DNA from: Anaeromyces robustus
Lineage: Eukaryota > Neocallimastigomycota > Neocallimastigomycetes > Neocallimastigales > Neocallimastigaceae
DNA length: 64,000 bases
Assembly (NCBI GenBank): GCA_002104895.1
Contig: MCFG01000119.1
Location: 1-64,000, forward strand
Direction: 5' to 3'
Numbering within the stretch: the stretch's first letter is position 1; the number at the start of each line of letters is the position of its first letter. The notes under the pieces are model-generated. The model had not been told where the DNA came from. It did not search any database and was given only the letters and a program-made list of their open reading frames with translations. Position numbers and translations under genes: made by a program. Of the stretch, positions 37,340 to 51,045 are shown piece after piece.

Positions 37340-38486
37340 GTTGTTGTTGTTGTTGTTTTGTTATTATTATTATTATTATTATTATTGTTGTTGTTGTTGT
37401 TGTTTTATTTTTTTTATATATAATATAAAGAAAAAAAAATTATAAATTAAAATAATAAAAAATATAATATAAATTTTTATTAGTTTATAGGTTCAAATTC
37501 ATTATACAATAAATTATTATTATAAAAAAAATTAAAAAATATTTCTTTTAAATTACAATAGAACTACTATAGATATAACTATCATAGCTATTGTTATAAA
37601 TATATATTTATTCATATATATATTTATTTAATTATATATATAATAAATTAAAAATACAGAAAAAACAAAAAATTAAAAAAAAATAAAAAAAAAATTTTTT
37701 TTTTTTTTTACCTTTAATCATAGGAATATCTCCAAAAATACAAATTTTATTACATTTAATGTCACCAATTTTTAATTTAGAAAATAATTCTTTTTCTTCC
37801 ATAATTCTAACATCTTCACCATAACCACTAAGAACATCATTTAAATAATTATTTTGAGTCCAACAAATATCTCCACAATATAAAAAATAAGCATAAGGTT
37901 TACCAGCAGGTTTAAAAAGTTTTTCAAAATAATTAAGTAGATCAAATATAGTATTTGGGGATAAATTGATTTCATAAATGATTTCATTTTTATCATTATA
38001 AATTAAACAACCATTAGTATGAACAGCAGGACATCTTGGTTTATTCATAATACCTAAATTATTACGTATATCAATGGTAGAATAACGTGTTTTACCCGTA
38101 GCTATAACAAAACTAACCTCTTTATTATTATCAAGAATTTTATTTATAATATTAATCGTTTTTTCAGATACTTCATGTTTAGAATTTTGTAAAGTACCAT
38201 CAACATCTAAAAATTAAAAAAAAAAAAAAAAACAAAAAAAAAAAAAAAGAAAAAAGATTAATAAAAAATTATAATATATATATAATTTTATATTATAATA
38301 TAATATAATATAATATAATAATTATTATAACAACTAATTATGAAATTATGAATTATAAAAATTTTAATATATAATTTCTAATTAAACAAAAAATATTAAT
38401 TTATATATATATATAAAATTAATATTTTTACCAGTCATAATTAATTTTATTTTATCAGCGGTTGGTAATTGTAATTGCTGAGTCAT
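36913..38486 (-). CDS. HAD-superfamily phosphatase, Cof/IIB type
   Basis: Three exons (38432-38486, 37712-38206, 36913-37244), GT-AG, phases consistent, 293 residues. Motif I (IMTDVDGTL, D19 and D21) is split by intron 1 within the D19 codon. Motif II is the FVIATGK segment. The IIB cap lies in the middle (PAVHTNGCLIYND onward). Motif III Lys is in SKINKGEALKYI (about K218), and motif IV is VFGDSLNDISMF (D241 and D245). All catalytic residues are present. Family members dephosphorylate small phosphorylated metabolites such as sugar phosphates or cofactors; the substrate here cannot be read from sequence. It is predicted cytosolic, with no signal peptide. Intron 2 carries long TTA and TTG triplet repeats. 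Architecture and length match bacterial Cof proteins, so ancient bacterial acquisition is possible but unproven. Confidence 0.92.
37255..37404. repeat. Compound (ATT)n/(GTT)n triplet array within an intron
   Basis: ATT repeats (about 37255-37338) are followed by GTT, ATT and GTT blocks to 37404, all inside intron 2 of the HAD gene. Confidence 0.9.
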
Positions 38487-39350
38487 TTTTTATTTTATTT
38501 ATTTTTTTATTTTTATTTTTTTTACTTTTATTTAATATATAAAAATATTATCTTATTTTATTTGATACAGATTCTTTAAAAATAATTTTTTAATTTTTAA
38601 CAAGATTTTGGTTTTTTCATTTTGTTTATATATATACAAAAAAAAATTTTTTTTTTTATTACCCTTTTAATTAATTTTTTTTTTATAGATGAATACATGT
38701 GATTCATCACATGTAATGTACTCCATTCCATATAGTATCAATACTTTAAAATCTACATATAATGTTTTATGAGTGGGGAGATTTTATATGTTGCCAATTT
38801 ATTTATGTATTATTATTATTATTATTATTATTAAACTTTTTTTACTTTTGTTTGTTTGATTTTTTTAATTTTTTTATGATTTTTTGATTTTTTGATTTTT
38901 TTTAGGTCAGTTGACAAAACTTTATCATATAAAATCTAATAAAAATATATTTTAAAAAAAAATAAAAAAATGTAATTGTAAACATAATGTAAATTAACAT
39001 GAATTTTTTTTAATAATAACTAAGGGGAAAATTTTCCGTTCATTTTTGTTTTTGAAAATTTTTGTTTTGTTTTTTTTAGTAATTAAAATGATTAAGCATT
39101 GATAAATAATGATATATTAAATTTTTTACTTTACAAAAAATAATTAAATTTTTTATTTTTATTTTTATTTTTATATATAATATATAATTAAATAAAAAGT
39201 ATATATATTAATTCTATAAAGGGGAAATAAAAACCTAAAATAATATTTTCAAATAGAATAATTTCATATAATTACGTGTATTTAATTTTAATTTTATATT
39301 ATTTAATACTTTTATTATTATTATAAATTCTATTTGCTATTTGATCAATC
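38487..39350. other. 5' flank of the HAD gene
   Basis: Contains an imperfect palindrome near 38693-38730 (ACATGTGATTCATCACATGT), 210-250 bp upstream of the HAD start codon. Otherwise A+T-rich, with no gene seen. Confidence 0.5.
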
Positions 39351-39580
39351 TTTTATTTTATTTTATTTTATTTTATTTTATTTTATTTTATTTTATTTTA
39401 TTTTATTTTATTTTATTTTATTTTATTTTATTTTATTTTATTTTATTTTATTTTATTTTATTTTATTTTATTTTATTTTATTTTATTTTATTTTATTTTA
39501 TTTTATTTTATTTTATTTTATTTTATTTTATTTTATTTTATTTTATTTTATTTTATTTTATTTTATTTTATTTTATTTTA
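39351..39580. repeat. Perfect (TTTTA)46 pentanucleotide array
   Basis: 230 bp of uninterrupted TTTTA. The three forward frames can all be read through as Phe/Ile/Leu/Tyr strings, but this is repeat sequence, not a gene. It lies about 0.9 kb upstream of the HAD gene. Confidence 0.98.
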
Positions 39581-39601
39581 TTTGATTATATCTTATTTAA
39601 A

Positions 39602-39632
39602 GTTTGATTTAAAACGCGCGCGTAAATCAAAA
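39602..39632. promoter_or_regulatory. CG-rich palindrome ACGCGCGCGT in inverted flanks
   Basis: The self-complementary core ACGCGCGCGT (39614-39623) is flanked by GTTTGATTT on the left and AAATCAAAAC on the right, so the whole site is an inverted repeat. It is the only such CG run in the window. ACGCG on both strands matches the known recognition core of fungal MBF-type (Mbp1/Swi6) cell-cycle regulators. Whether it is used here is inference; the nearest start codon (HAD gene) is 1.1 kb away. Confidence 0.4.
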
Positions 39633-41924
39633 CTCATCTTTTTTTACAATGCTTACAAAAAAACAAAAAAAAAAAAAAAAAAAAAAAAAAAACAATTTTA
39701 ATTTAATAAAATTCTTTTAATTAATCAGTTTAAAATTAAGGTTAATTTTTTTTTATTTTATTTTTTTTTTCATGATCTTTAAATTATATCATATAATTAA
39801 TAATATAAGTATTTTTTTTTAAATAATAGTATTTATTTTATTTTATTTTATTTTTTGAGTCATTTATTATTATTATTGTTATTATTGTAAACATTTTTTT
39901 ATAAAAAAAAAAAACTAATATTTAAAAAATTTTTGATGAATTATTGATCTTAATAATTTAATCATTTATTATTAATAATTTAATAATTTAGTAATTATAT
40001 ATATTTATATATATCATTCTATTTAAAATTAATTCATTTAAAAAAATATGAATAAAATCGATAAAAAAATGACTTTAAGAATTTCTTTTCTTTTTATTTT
40101 ATTAATTTATTATATTTATTTATTTTTATAGAATTTTTTTTTTTTTAAAAAAAATCAATCAATCAATTTATTAATTAATTAATTAAATTACTTTTTTTTT
40201 TTTTTATTTTAAATTCACTACTCTTTTTACTAAGTTCTAATTTATTTAATTTTACATTTATATTGATATTCTTCTATTCATTTCATTGCTTTTTTTTTTT
40301 TTTAAGAATAATAGTTAGTTAATAGTTAATAAGATAATAATAAATATAATTAATATAATAAATCTTTATTATAAAATGATTAAGTAAAAAAAAATTTATT
40401 TTTTTATACATTTATTATTGAATTTTTTTTATGATTTTATTACATTAATTTAATAATTAAAAAAAAAGTTTATGTTATTTTTTATACATTAAAAAATTAA
40501 AAATTAAAATAATTTAAATTAAATTTTTTAATTAAAAAAAAAATTAATTTTTTTTATTTTTTCTTGATTTTTTTTGATCTTAGATTTAAATGTGAAAAGG
40601 CAGTTAAAAAAAATCGATGAATGAAAATGTATGTAACTAAGTTAAAAACAATGAAAAAAAATAATAAAAAAAAATAATAAAAAAAAGGAAAAAAAAAACA
40701 AATAAATAAATAATAAATAATAAATAATAAATAATAAATAATAAATAATAAGTATATAAAAAATTGATAAGAATTTTAACTATATTACATTACATATATT
40801 AGTATAATTAATGAATTAGAAAAAAAAATATTAAAATATTATATTATTTATTTAAATATTAAATATTAAATATTAATTCTATAAGTTATTATGATTTTTA
40901 TTTTTTTATTTTTTTTTTATATTTTTTTTTTATTTTTATTTTTTCTTATTAATAATAGTATCATTTATTAAAAAAAACGCTTAAAAAAAATAATAAAATT
41001 ATTATTATCTAAAGAAAGATTGAAAAAAAAAAACTTTAGATTTATTTGTTATTAATTATCAATTTGTTATTCATAAATATTTAGTATAGAAAAAAATTTT
41101 ATTTATCTGCTCATTTCATAGGCAGTTGATAAATTTTTTAAAACTTTTTTTTTTTTTTTAAAAAAATAATCATATTATATATAAATATTTATTTATTATA
41201 TATAATATTTATAATATTTATTTTTTATATAATATTTATAATATTAGTTGTTTTTATTTTCTTTACTTTAATTTATTTTTTTTTTATTTTTATTTTTTTT
41301 TATTTTCTTTTATTTATTTCTATCTATTATATTTAATAATAAAATCAGAGAAATAATAATTAATAAAAAATAAAAATAAAAATTATTTCTTAGATTGATT
41401 TAAATAATTATACTATTAAATGTAAAAAAAAAATATAATCATACATATGAATATAAATTATTACTTAACCATCTTTCTCATTAAAAATATTTATTAATTA
41501 AAATTTAAAAAAAAAATTTAAATAATTTTTTTATAATTATATAAATAAATGTAATTAAATAAAAATAAATAAAAAAATTAAATAAATTAAATAAATAAAT
41601 AAATAAATTAATTACATTAATTATAAAATTTTTACAGCATTATATTTATTAAAAAAAAAAAGAAAATATTAATTATTAATTAATTATTATACATGAAATT
41701 AAATAAATGAAAAATTATTCTTCTTCTATATTAATATTAAATAATAATGTATATACACTATACTTTATATTTTATTATAAAAGTATAAAAGCATGTATAT
41801 ATATATTATTAATACTATATTCCTTTAAAGAAAAAAAAAAACGTTTTAAAGTATATTTTATTTATATTCTATTCCATTCTATTCTTTTATATTTTTTTAT
41901 TCTCTATTCTATTGTATTATTTGT
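39633..41924. other. Gene-free intergenic region
   Basis: A/T homopolymers, an (AAT/AAAT) mixed array near 40700-40750 and many short inverted A/T repeats. No coding-like ORF on either strand. Confidence 0.6.
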
Positions 41925-43524
41925 TTAATAAAAATTCCATTCATTTTTTATATTATTTTTTTTTAATAAACTATAGTATTTACTTGAATTTAACATTCCA
42001 AATTTATCATCATCCATCTTTTGATGATTATAATTTAAAGTATTGGTATTATAATAATTATTATTATTATTGTTATTGTTATTATTATCATTATTATAAT
42101 TATTTGAACTATCTAGATTAATATCTATTTTTTGATCGTCATGGATATAATCATAATTTAAAAAGTTATCATTATTTAAAGTAGTACTACTACCATAACT
42201 ATTACCTTCATTATTATAATTATTATTATTATTATTAGTTTGTATTTTTAAAACATTTTGATTTGATTTACTTAAATTAGAAGTTGAAGTTAAATCGGAA
42301 TCTTTTCTTGAAATTAAAGGGAAAATTTGATCAATAAATATCATATTATAAGATAAATTGATAATATTTTGTTTTATTTCATCAAAAGAAAAATCAATAT
42401 GTGAATAATTATATTTATAATAATAATAAAATTTGAAAATGATAGAAATAGAAACTAAAGGTAAAAGAATAACATTTACTATCGAAGAAAACATTAATCT
42501 ATATTCAGAAAAATTTTTAAATTTTTTTATGAATCCTATGTTGGAGGATTGATTTTCTTTTGAAAAATTTTTCTTTAAAACAAAATAAATGGTATAATTA
42601 TAAATGACTGCTGTAAAAATCATAAATAATTGAATTGACCAATAAGGAAAATAAAATTGATTAACTTTTTCCGCATTATAAACTCCATTAGCATCATATA
42701 AATCTCTTGGACTTAAAAAGAAATAATAAAATATTAAAAGTATTTTTGTGGCATTATATATACCGAAGGAGATATAAATATATTTGATAACTTGTCTATC
42801 TTTTTCAACTTCTTTAATACGAATCATTGGATACCAATCAGCAATAATTTCACCAGTATACCAAAATATAGAACAAATTTGTCGAGTTAAAACCCACTTT
42901 AAAGGATGCATTTCAGGACTTGATGCCTTATAAACACATTTATAAATAGTATTTCCTTTTTCATCTATTTCTGGACTATTAGAATAATAAAATGATAATA
43001 AATCACCAAATTTTTCTATAATATTACCTATAATACTATATATATTTATATATATATATAATAATAATAATAATAAATTTTAAAAAAAAATTATATATAT
43101 ATAAAATTATATAAAATTATATAAAATTATTATTCATTATTATTATTAGTTATTATCAACTGTTATTATGAGTTATTTATTATTATTCTATTATTATTAG
43201 TAGTATTTACCTTAATGTAAAATAACCTAAAATAATTTTCATGACGGGTTTTTTAAAATTAAATTTATATAAAACAATGATTAAAATAGTCCAATAAAAA
43301 AAAAGAAATTGAAAAGGTTTATGTAAGGCATAAGCAATCACTCTTACTTTTTCAATAACATTATCAATTTTTTGTTCCTCATTTAAACTATTTAAATATT
43401 CAAGATAACAATTAAAATTAGTACCTTTACTATTTAATACTTGAAAATAAGAAGCTGAAGGTATATTTTCAATAAAATATTTTTTTTCAGATTGCAAAGA
43501 TGCAATTTCTGCTTCTGATAACAT
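41925..43524 (-). CDS. Seven-transmembrane protein of unknown family, paralogue 1
   Basis: Two exons (43211-43524, 41925-43035), one 175-bp GT-AG intron in phase 2, 474 residues. There is no signal peptide. A soluble N-terminus of about 70 residues (KKYFIENIPSASYFQ, NFNCYLEYLNSLNEEQKID) is followed by about seven hydrophobic segments: FLFFYWTILIIVLYKF; MKIILGYFTL; RQICSIFWYTGEIIADWY; YIYISFGIYNATKILLIFYY; YWSIQLFMIFTAVIYNYTIY; MFSSIVNVILLPLVSISIIF; NIINLSYNMIFIDQIFPL. The tail is about 130 residues, Asn-rich, ending with KFGMLNSSKYYSLL near the terminus. Topology and tail resemble a fungal GPCR, but no known family signature is visible. It aligns along its length with 47939-49680 and has the same intron position. 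Confidence 0.85.
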
Positions 43525-45467
43525 CTTATTATTATTATTATTATTATTATCAAGTATTATTAATTATTAATTATTATTATAATTATGTATTATTATTATT
43601 ATCAATTATTATTTATTAATTATTTAAATATGATAGTTGAAATATTTTATGATATGATATAATATATTCATGATATTAATTTTAATATGGTGTATATAAT
43701 AATTTATATATATAATATATTCTATATTATTATTTTTTGTTTGTTTTGTTTTGTTTTGTTTTGTTTTGTTTGTTTGCTTGTTTGTTTGTTATTAATATTT
43801 ATTATTTATATATAAAAAAATCAAAACTTTTTTTTTTATGTCAATGTATTAGTGATATAGTTGAATAGGTATATAAATATATATAAAATATATGTAGTAT
43901 GATAAAATGATAAATGAAATAATAATTTGAATATATTTTAGTTTTAGAATTTGATATTAATATATATAGGAAAAATACTTTTTTTTTTTTTTTTTTTTTT
44001 TTTAATTTTGAACAAAAATGAAATAAAATATATAAATATAATAAATATAGTAAATTATATTAAAAGAAAAAAAGATGGAAGAAAAGATAATAACCTATTA
44101 TAATTATTATAATAATATTCTATTATTATTTGATAGATTTAATATAGTTAATAATTGTAATCATTTATTGAATATTATAAACTTTTTAAATTATAGATAT
44201 AATTATTTAACTTTTTAATTATTAAATATATATAATAAGCTTTATTTCATTTTTGTTAAGTTTTATTAATGGTTAAACTTTTTTGTTTTTCTTTTTTTTT
44301 TTTTTTTACTTAATATAAATTGTAATTGAAATAAAAACTTTTGTTTTTTTTTAAATTATTATAGTGATAATTAAAATTAAAATTAAAAATTTTATTTAAT
44401 TATTATAATTATAATTAAGTCAAATTCAAAAATAAATTTATACTTAATTATTATTATAAATTTTATTCATTTTAATTATTTTTAATTTTTTTTAATTTTT
44501 AATTTTAATTTTAATTAAAAAAAAAAAAAAACTATGGTTTGAAACATTTTTTATTTGATAGGTTTAAAAAAATTAGGAAAAAAAAAAATTGGTAAATTAT
44601 AATGAAATAAGAATAAAAAATAAAAAAAATAAATGAAAAAAAAACGATTAATTATTTATTTATTTATTTATAATTATAATTTGTAATTAATGAATAACTA
44701 AATAAATAACTAAATAAATAACTAAATAAATATATAATAATTAATAATTAATAATTAATAATAATGATAGTATTATTACTTAAAATTTATTCAATCATGG
44801 AATTTAATAATAATAATTATAATTATTACTTTTTTTTTTTTTTTTGAATAACCATTTAAAAGAATATGATATTAGAATGTTGACATTATTAATAATTAAT
44901 ATATATATAATTTATCCTTAAATCATAAATTCATTTTCTTATAGAAATGATATTATATATATACAATATTCATACATATATATATTCTTTTTTGTTTTTG
45001 AAAGAGTAATAAAAATAAAAAAAAAATAAATTATATATAATTAAATAACATATAGATATATAACATTTAATTATAATTTTATTTTTATTTTATAACTATT
45101 TTATATTATTTTATTTTATTTTACTGTTTTCTTTCTAGTATATCTATAATTTTTTTTTAATGATAATAAGTAATAATAATAATAATAAATATAAAAAAAG
45201 AAAATAAAATAATAAATAATACTATCCTATTATTAATAATAAAATAATAAATATAATAAAAAAAATAATATAAAATAATTATTATTAATAATTATTTATT
45301 ATAATAGTTTATATAATTAATAATAAATGTAAAAATAACTAATAATAATATTAACATTTTATAGATAAAAAATAAATAAATAATAATTAAATAATTGAAT
45401 AAATAAATAATAAATAAATAAATAAATAATAAATAAATAAATAAATAAATAAATAATAAATATAAAT

Positions 45468-45498
<31 letters not shown>

Positions 45499-45797
45499 AA
45501 TTAATTAATTAATTAAATAATATTTTAATCTATTATTATTTATTTTTTAATTTAAAAAAGTGGATGAATTTTTATTTTTTTTTTTGACCACATATGAAAA
45601 TTAAAAAAAAAAAAAAAACAGATATAAATAATATTAAAAATAATAATATTAAAATATAAAATATAAAATATTTAATATAGATATTTAAATATAATTATTT
45701 AATATATATTTAAATAATAATAAATAATTATATGTAAATTTTATATTATATATTTATATATAATTTATATATATTATATATTTATATATATTTATAT

Positions 45798-45832
<35 letters not shown>

Positions 45833-46342
45833 TTATTTTCTTTCTTTTTTTCTTTTTTTCTTTTCCTTTTCCTTTTTCTTTTTTCTTTTTTTCTTTTTTT
45901 CTTTTTCTTTTTTTCCTTTTTAATAAATTCTAAAACAAGTTAACAAAAACAATATAAAAAAAAAAAATAATAAAAATTAAAAAATAAATTAAATAAAAGA
46001 AAATTAAAGAAAGAAAAAAAAAATTCAATTTTTGTTTCTTTTTATTTTAATTTTTTACCACAATAATTTTGTCTTTTTTAATTTTTAATCAAAAAAAAAA
46101 ATTTTTTTTAATATAAAAAATTTTAATATAAAAAATTTTCTTAATTATTTAATTATTTCTTAATTATTTTTTTTTTTTTTCAGAAAAAAATTATATATAA
46201 ATAACACAAACTTACATCATTTTTTAATTTATTTTTAATTTATAAAAAAAAAAAGAAAAAAGATAAAAAAAAGAAAAATAAAACAATAATAGAAAAAAGA
46301 AAAAAAAAAATTATTGTGGTAAAAAATTAAAATAAAAAGAAA

Positions 46343-46378
<36 letters not shown>

Positions 46379-46729
46379 AAACAATATAATAATTTAATAA
46401 TAATAAATAAATAATAATAAATAAAAAGCATAATTTCCCAGAATTATAAATTAATAAGAAGATTATATCATATTATGTCATATAATATAATCTATATAAA
46501 AAAATAAAAAACTAAATAGCAATTCATGTCATAATAACTAAAAAAAAAAAAAAACAATTAAATCAATAATAAAAAAAATGAAAAACAATTAAATCTTTAT
46601 TTGTATAAATGTTTCCTTTTTTTTTATTTATTTATTTATATTATTAAATAAAAAAATAAAGAATAGAGAATAGAATATAAAATAGAATAGAGTAGAATAG
46701 AGTAGACATTATTCTATAAATAGAAGTGT

Positions 46730-46763
<34 letters not shown>

Positions 46764-47030
46764 CATTTTTATAGAATAACAATAAAATAATTATTTTATT
46801 AATTTTTTTATTATATGATTTTATATTATATTATTGTATATTATTACTATTTTATTTAATATTATTTTATATTTATTTTAATTCATGTAAAAGAATGTTG
46901 ATGTAACCTACTTTAATAATTTTGTATTACTTTTTTAAAACCATATTTAATATTATGATGATTATTATTAACGGTAATAAAAGAAAAATATATTATTATA
47001 TATATAAAACATATAATATTATTTATTAAT

Positions 47031-47061
<31 letters not shown>

Positions 47062-47666
47062 TTGTTTATTGTTTATTGTTTATTGTTTTATCAAATGGAA
47101 AAAAAAAATAAAAAATAAAAAATAAAAAATAAAAAAAAGAATAATAATAAGAATATTTATTATTAAATTATAAATAAATGGAAATGATAGGTTGATATTT
47201 TTTTTTTAAAAATTATTTCCCATTTATTCATTTATTTATATATTAATTTATTTATTTATTTATTTATTTATTTATTATTATAATAAAAGTCAATATTATT
47301 ATTATTATTTACAATGATTTAATTATTATTATAATGATTAATAAAAATATTTATACTTTTGAGATTAAAGAAATTAAAGAAATAAAAAAATAAAATAAAA
47401 TAAAAAAAAAAAAACAATAAAAATATATTCCATACAAATAAATAAATAAATTATTTTTTCTTCATATATATATTTATATATTTTTTATATTTTTTATATT
47501 TTTTTTATTATTATAATATTTTTTTTTTACAAATATATTATTTTCTATTCTATATACATTATTTATATTATTTATATATATCTATATATATATATTTATG
47601 TCTAATTTTTTTTATTTTTATTTTTATTTTTTTATGAATATGATTAACGATTAGGATTATTAAGCG

Positions 47667-47699
<33 letters not shown>

Positions 47700-47809
47700 T
47701 ATACAAAAATTATAGGTAATTATTTATTTATAAGGATTATATAATAAAGATTTATAATAGATTATGGGATTATGGGATTATAAATTATTAGGATTAAAAA
47801 ATGGTTTTT

Positions 47810-47845
<36 letters not shown>

Positions 47846-47938
47846 TAATAATGAATATATTTAATTAAAAAAAAAAAGATATATATAGATATCTTCTTTT
47901 TTTTTTTTTACTTATATATATACTTTTTTTCATATAAT
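43525..47938. other. 4.4 kb gene-free region between the two seven-TM paralogues
   Basis: Contains (TTTTG)n near 43738-43775, mixed AAT/AAAT arrays at 45400-45515, a polypyrimidine stretch (45836-45920) and a perfect 42-bp inverted repeat (46029-46348, listed separately). No coding-like ORF seen. Confidence 0.6.
46029..46348. repeat. Perfect 42-bp inverted repeat around a 236-bp core
   Basis: The arm 46029-46070 (including TTTTTACCACAATAATTTT) is exactly complementary to 46307-46348 (AAAATTATTGTGGTAAAAA onward). It is non-coding. The perfect arms indicate recent origin or selection; a small MITE-like element is one reading. Confidence 0.8.
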
Positions 47939-49680
47939 TTATCTATAACCCCATTCTCTACTAACACTGTTATAATGATGATCTCTACTATTACTATTAT
48001 AATGACCATGATTATAATTATTATGATTATAATTATTATGATTATAATTATTATAATTGGTTAATTCTTTATATTTACTGGAATTTAGCATACCAAAATT
48101 ATTATAAAGATTGAGATTTAAATTATTATTATTGATATCATCATTTACAATGGTACTATTGGTATTTCCATTGGAAGAATAATAACTTTTATTATTACTA
48201 CTATTATTATTATTACTATAATTAAAATTACTATTCATATTACCATAGATTCCTAAATTCTTATTATTATTTAATGAGGTATATTGGAATTTTCCACTAT
48301 TATTACTTGAAAAGGCATTTAAATAATTATTTTTATTTAGAGTAGAAGAAGTAGTCGTATTATTGGAAGAATCTCCTTTACTACGCATAAGTAAAATTTG
48401 ATCAATAAATATCATAATATATTGTACATTAATAATAGTTGTTCGTATTTCATCAAAAGCAAAATTTAATCTATCCATATTTCTTTTCCAATAGAAATAA
48501 AATTTAAATCCAATAGAAACCAGTACTAATGGTAGGAATAAAATACTAATAAAGATACATATAATAATTCTAAATTCGGAAATATCTTTAAATTTCTTGA
48601 CAAAACCAAATTCTGATTTCATTTCTTTGAAAACATTATTTCTTAAGACAAAATAAACGGAAAGATCATATAAAATTGAAGTAATAATAATAAGAAATTG
48701 AATGGACCAATAATAAAAGTAAAATATATCCATATCATGTCTTCTATACGAACCATCTTCATAATAGAGTTTAGTGGGTCCAACTTTTATCCAATGAATA
48801 AAAGCTAACACTACTTTTAATAAATTAAATATACCACAAGTAAAATAAACAGGTATTAAAGCTTTTTGATTTTTTACTACAGCTCTTGTTCTAAATAATA
48901 AATACCAATCTCCAACAATTTCTCCTAGATTACCAAAAGTAACCCCAATTTGTTGAGTAATTAAAAATTTAAAAGGATCTGTACCATTATCACAACCATA
49001 AGTAATATTTCCAAATTTATCTTTAATTTGAGATGTTATAGGATAAGTATTCCATAAATTAGCTATTTGAAATAAAATATCACCTGTAGTACTATTTTTA
49101 TTATAATAAATTAAAAAAAGTAAAAAAGTAAAAAGTAAAAAAAATAAGAGGAAGAAGAATAGTAATATGAAAAAGAAAAAAATAATAATATATAAATTTA
49201 TAAAAAAATAAATAATAAATAATAAATATTAGTATTTCATTTTTATTATTATTATTATTATTATTATTAATTAATTAATTAATAATTTATATATATATAT
49301 ATATTTTTTCGTTTTCTATTTTTTAATATTTACCGAAATATAAAATGTAAAGTAACAAGTTTCATGATAGGTTTTTTAAAATTAAATTTATGTAAAATAA
49401 ATATTAATAATGTCCAATAAAAGAAATAGGATTGAAAAGGTTTATTGAAGGCATATAATATATTTCTTACGGTATCAATGGTATTATCAATTTTTGCTTG
49501 TTCATCAAGACCATTTAAATATTGTAAATAACATTGAAAACTTGTACCTCTACTATGAATCCATTCTGACCAACTTGCTGTTCTATTTTCAATAAAATAT
49601 TTATGATATTTTGTTTCTAATTCATTAATATAAAGTTGGGATAAATTATCATATTCTTGCCCCATATATTGACCCGCCAT
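47939..49680 (-). CDS. Seven-transmembrane protein of unknown family, paralogue 2
   Basis: Two exons (49334-49680, 47939-49091), one 242-bp GT-AG intron in phase 2 at the same place as in paralogue 1, 499 residues. The N-terminus is soluble (KYHKYFIENRTASWSEWIHS, FQCYLQYLNGLDEQAKID). Seven segments follow: YFFYWTLLIFILHKF; KLVTLHFIFR; TQQIGVTFGNLGEIVGDWYL; LIPVYFTCGIFNLLKVVLAF; YWSIQFLIIITSILYDLSVY; FRIIICIFISILFLPLVLVS; NVQYIMIFIDQILL. The C-tail is Asn/Ser-rich with NNYNHNNYNH repeats and contains FGMLNSSKYKEL, the same tag as in paralogue 1, then ends SREWGYR (paralogue 1: KNEWNFY). Shared features outside the membrane include KKP(V/I)MK after TM1 and FGFVKKFK/IGFIKKFK before TM6. Function unknown; a receptor role is only a hypothesis. 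Confidence 0.87.
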
Positions 49681-50096
49681 TTTTTTTTTTTTGTTTTTTT
49701 TTTTTTTTTATAATATATTATTGTTGTAATTAAAAAAAAAAAATTTTTTTTGCTTTATTTTATGTTATTTTATCTTTTCTTTTCTTATTGTTTTTTTTTT
49801 CTCAGAAAAAAAAATTATATAAGATTATAATAGGGATACTTTAAATTAAATAAAATATGGTATTATATATTTATTATTTCATAAATAATAAAATGATATA
49901 TATGATTATCTACTTGGTTTTTTTTTATCTATTAAAACAGATATTTACTAATTATTATTATTATTATTCTAATATCTTAAATAATTTTTTTTTTCTTTTT
50001 TTTACAATTATTTTTTTTTTTTTTTAATTATAACTATAAAGAAATAAAAAAAAATGAGAAAAAAATGAGAAAAAAAAAAAATGAGAAAAAAATGAG

Positions 50097-50129
<33 letters not shown>

Positions 50130-50999
50130 AGGAAAACTTTTTGTTTTTTATACTCAACTCTAATTTACCATATAATTCATGTATAATCATAATATATATA
50201 AATATATATAATATATAATTTATTTCTATTATTTATTTTAATTTTTTATTGATTAAATTTTTTTTATTTTTCATTTTTTTTCATTTTTCATTTTCATTTT
50301 TTTTTTTTTGTTTTTTTTCATTTTTTGTATGACAGATATTTTAATTTAAAAGTTAATATAAAAATTAATTTTAAAACCAATATTTTTGCCAATTAAATTT
50401 TAATATACAATAAATTAATAAAATAAAATAAACTTTCTTTTATATCTAATAAGAATATTAATATATAATATATAATATAATATATATATATATTTTATTA
50501 AATGATTAAATTATAAAAATTTTTTATATTATATAATAATAATATATAATAATAATAATAATTAAAATTTTATAATAATAATAAAGTAAAACAAACAAAT
50601 CAAAAAAAAAAAAAAAAATATTATTTATTCAGTTATTCATAAACTAAACCACTCTTTTAATATATACAAAAAATAAATAGCAAAAAAAAACAATAAAGAA
50701 AGTAAAAAAAAAAAGAATGTAAAGAATATAAAAAGTATATAAAAAAGGAATAAAAAAAATGAAAAATAAAAGAAAATAAAAAAAAAACATTTTTTAAGTT
50801 TTAATTATAATGACATATCATTTAATTACTTATATTATATATATGTTTATCTATGAACATTACAATATAAAGAAAATATATGAAAATTCTATTTAATAAT
50901 TTAAATAATATATGAAATATTAAATATTAAATAGAATTATATTAATTAACTAGCATAATTATCATTAATTCATTATTAAAAAGAATTACTATATAAATA

Positions 51000-51045
<46 letters not shown>

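Noticed and set aside
39334-39607. Overlapping ORFs of 83 and 88 codons coding repeated FILFY
   Set aside because: They are translations of the (TTTTA)46 microsatellite; a unit of five bases keeps several frames open.
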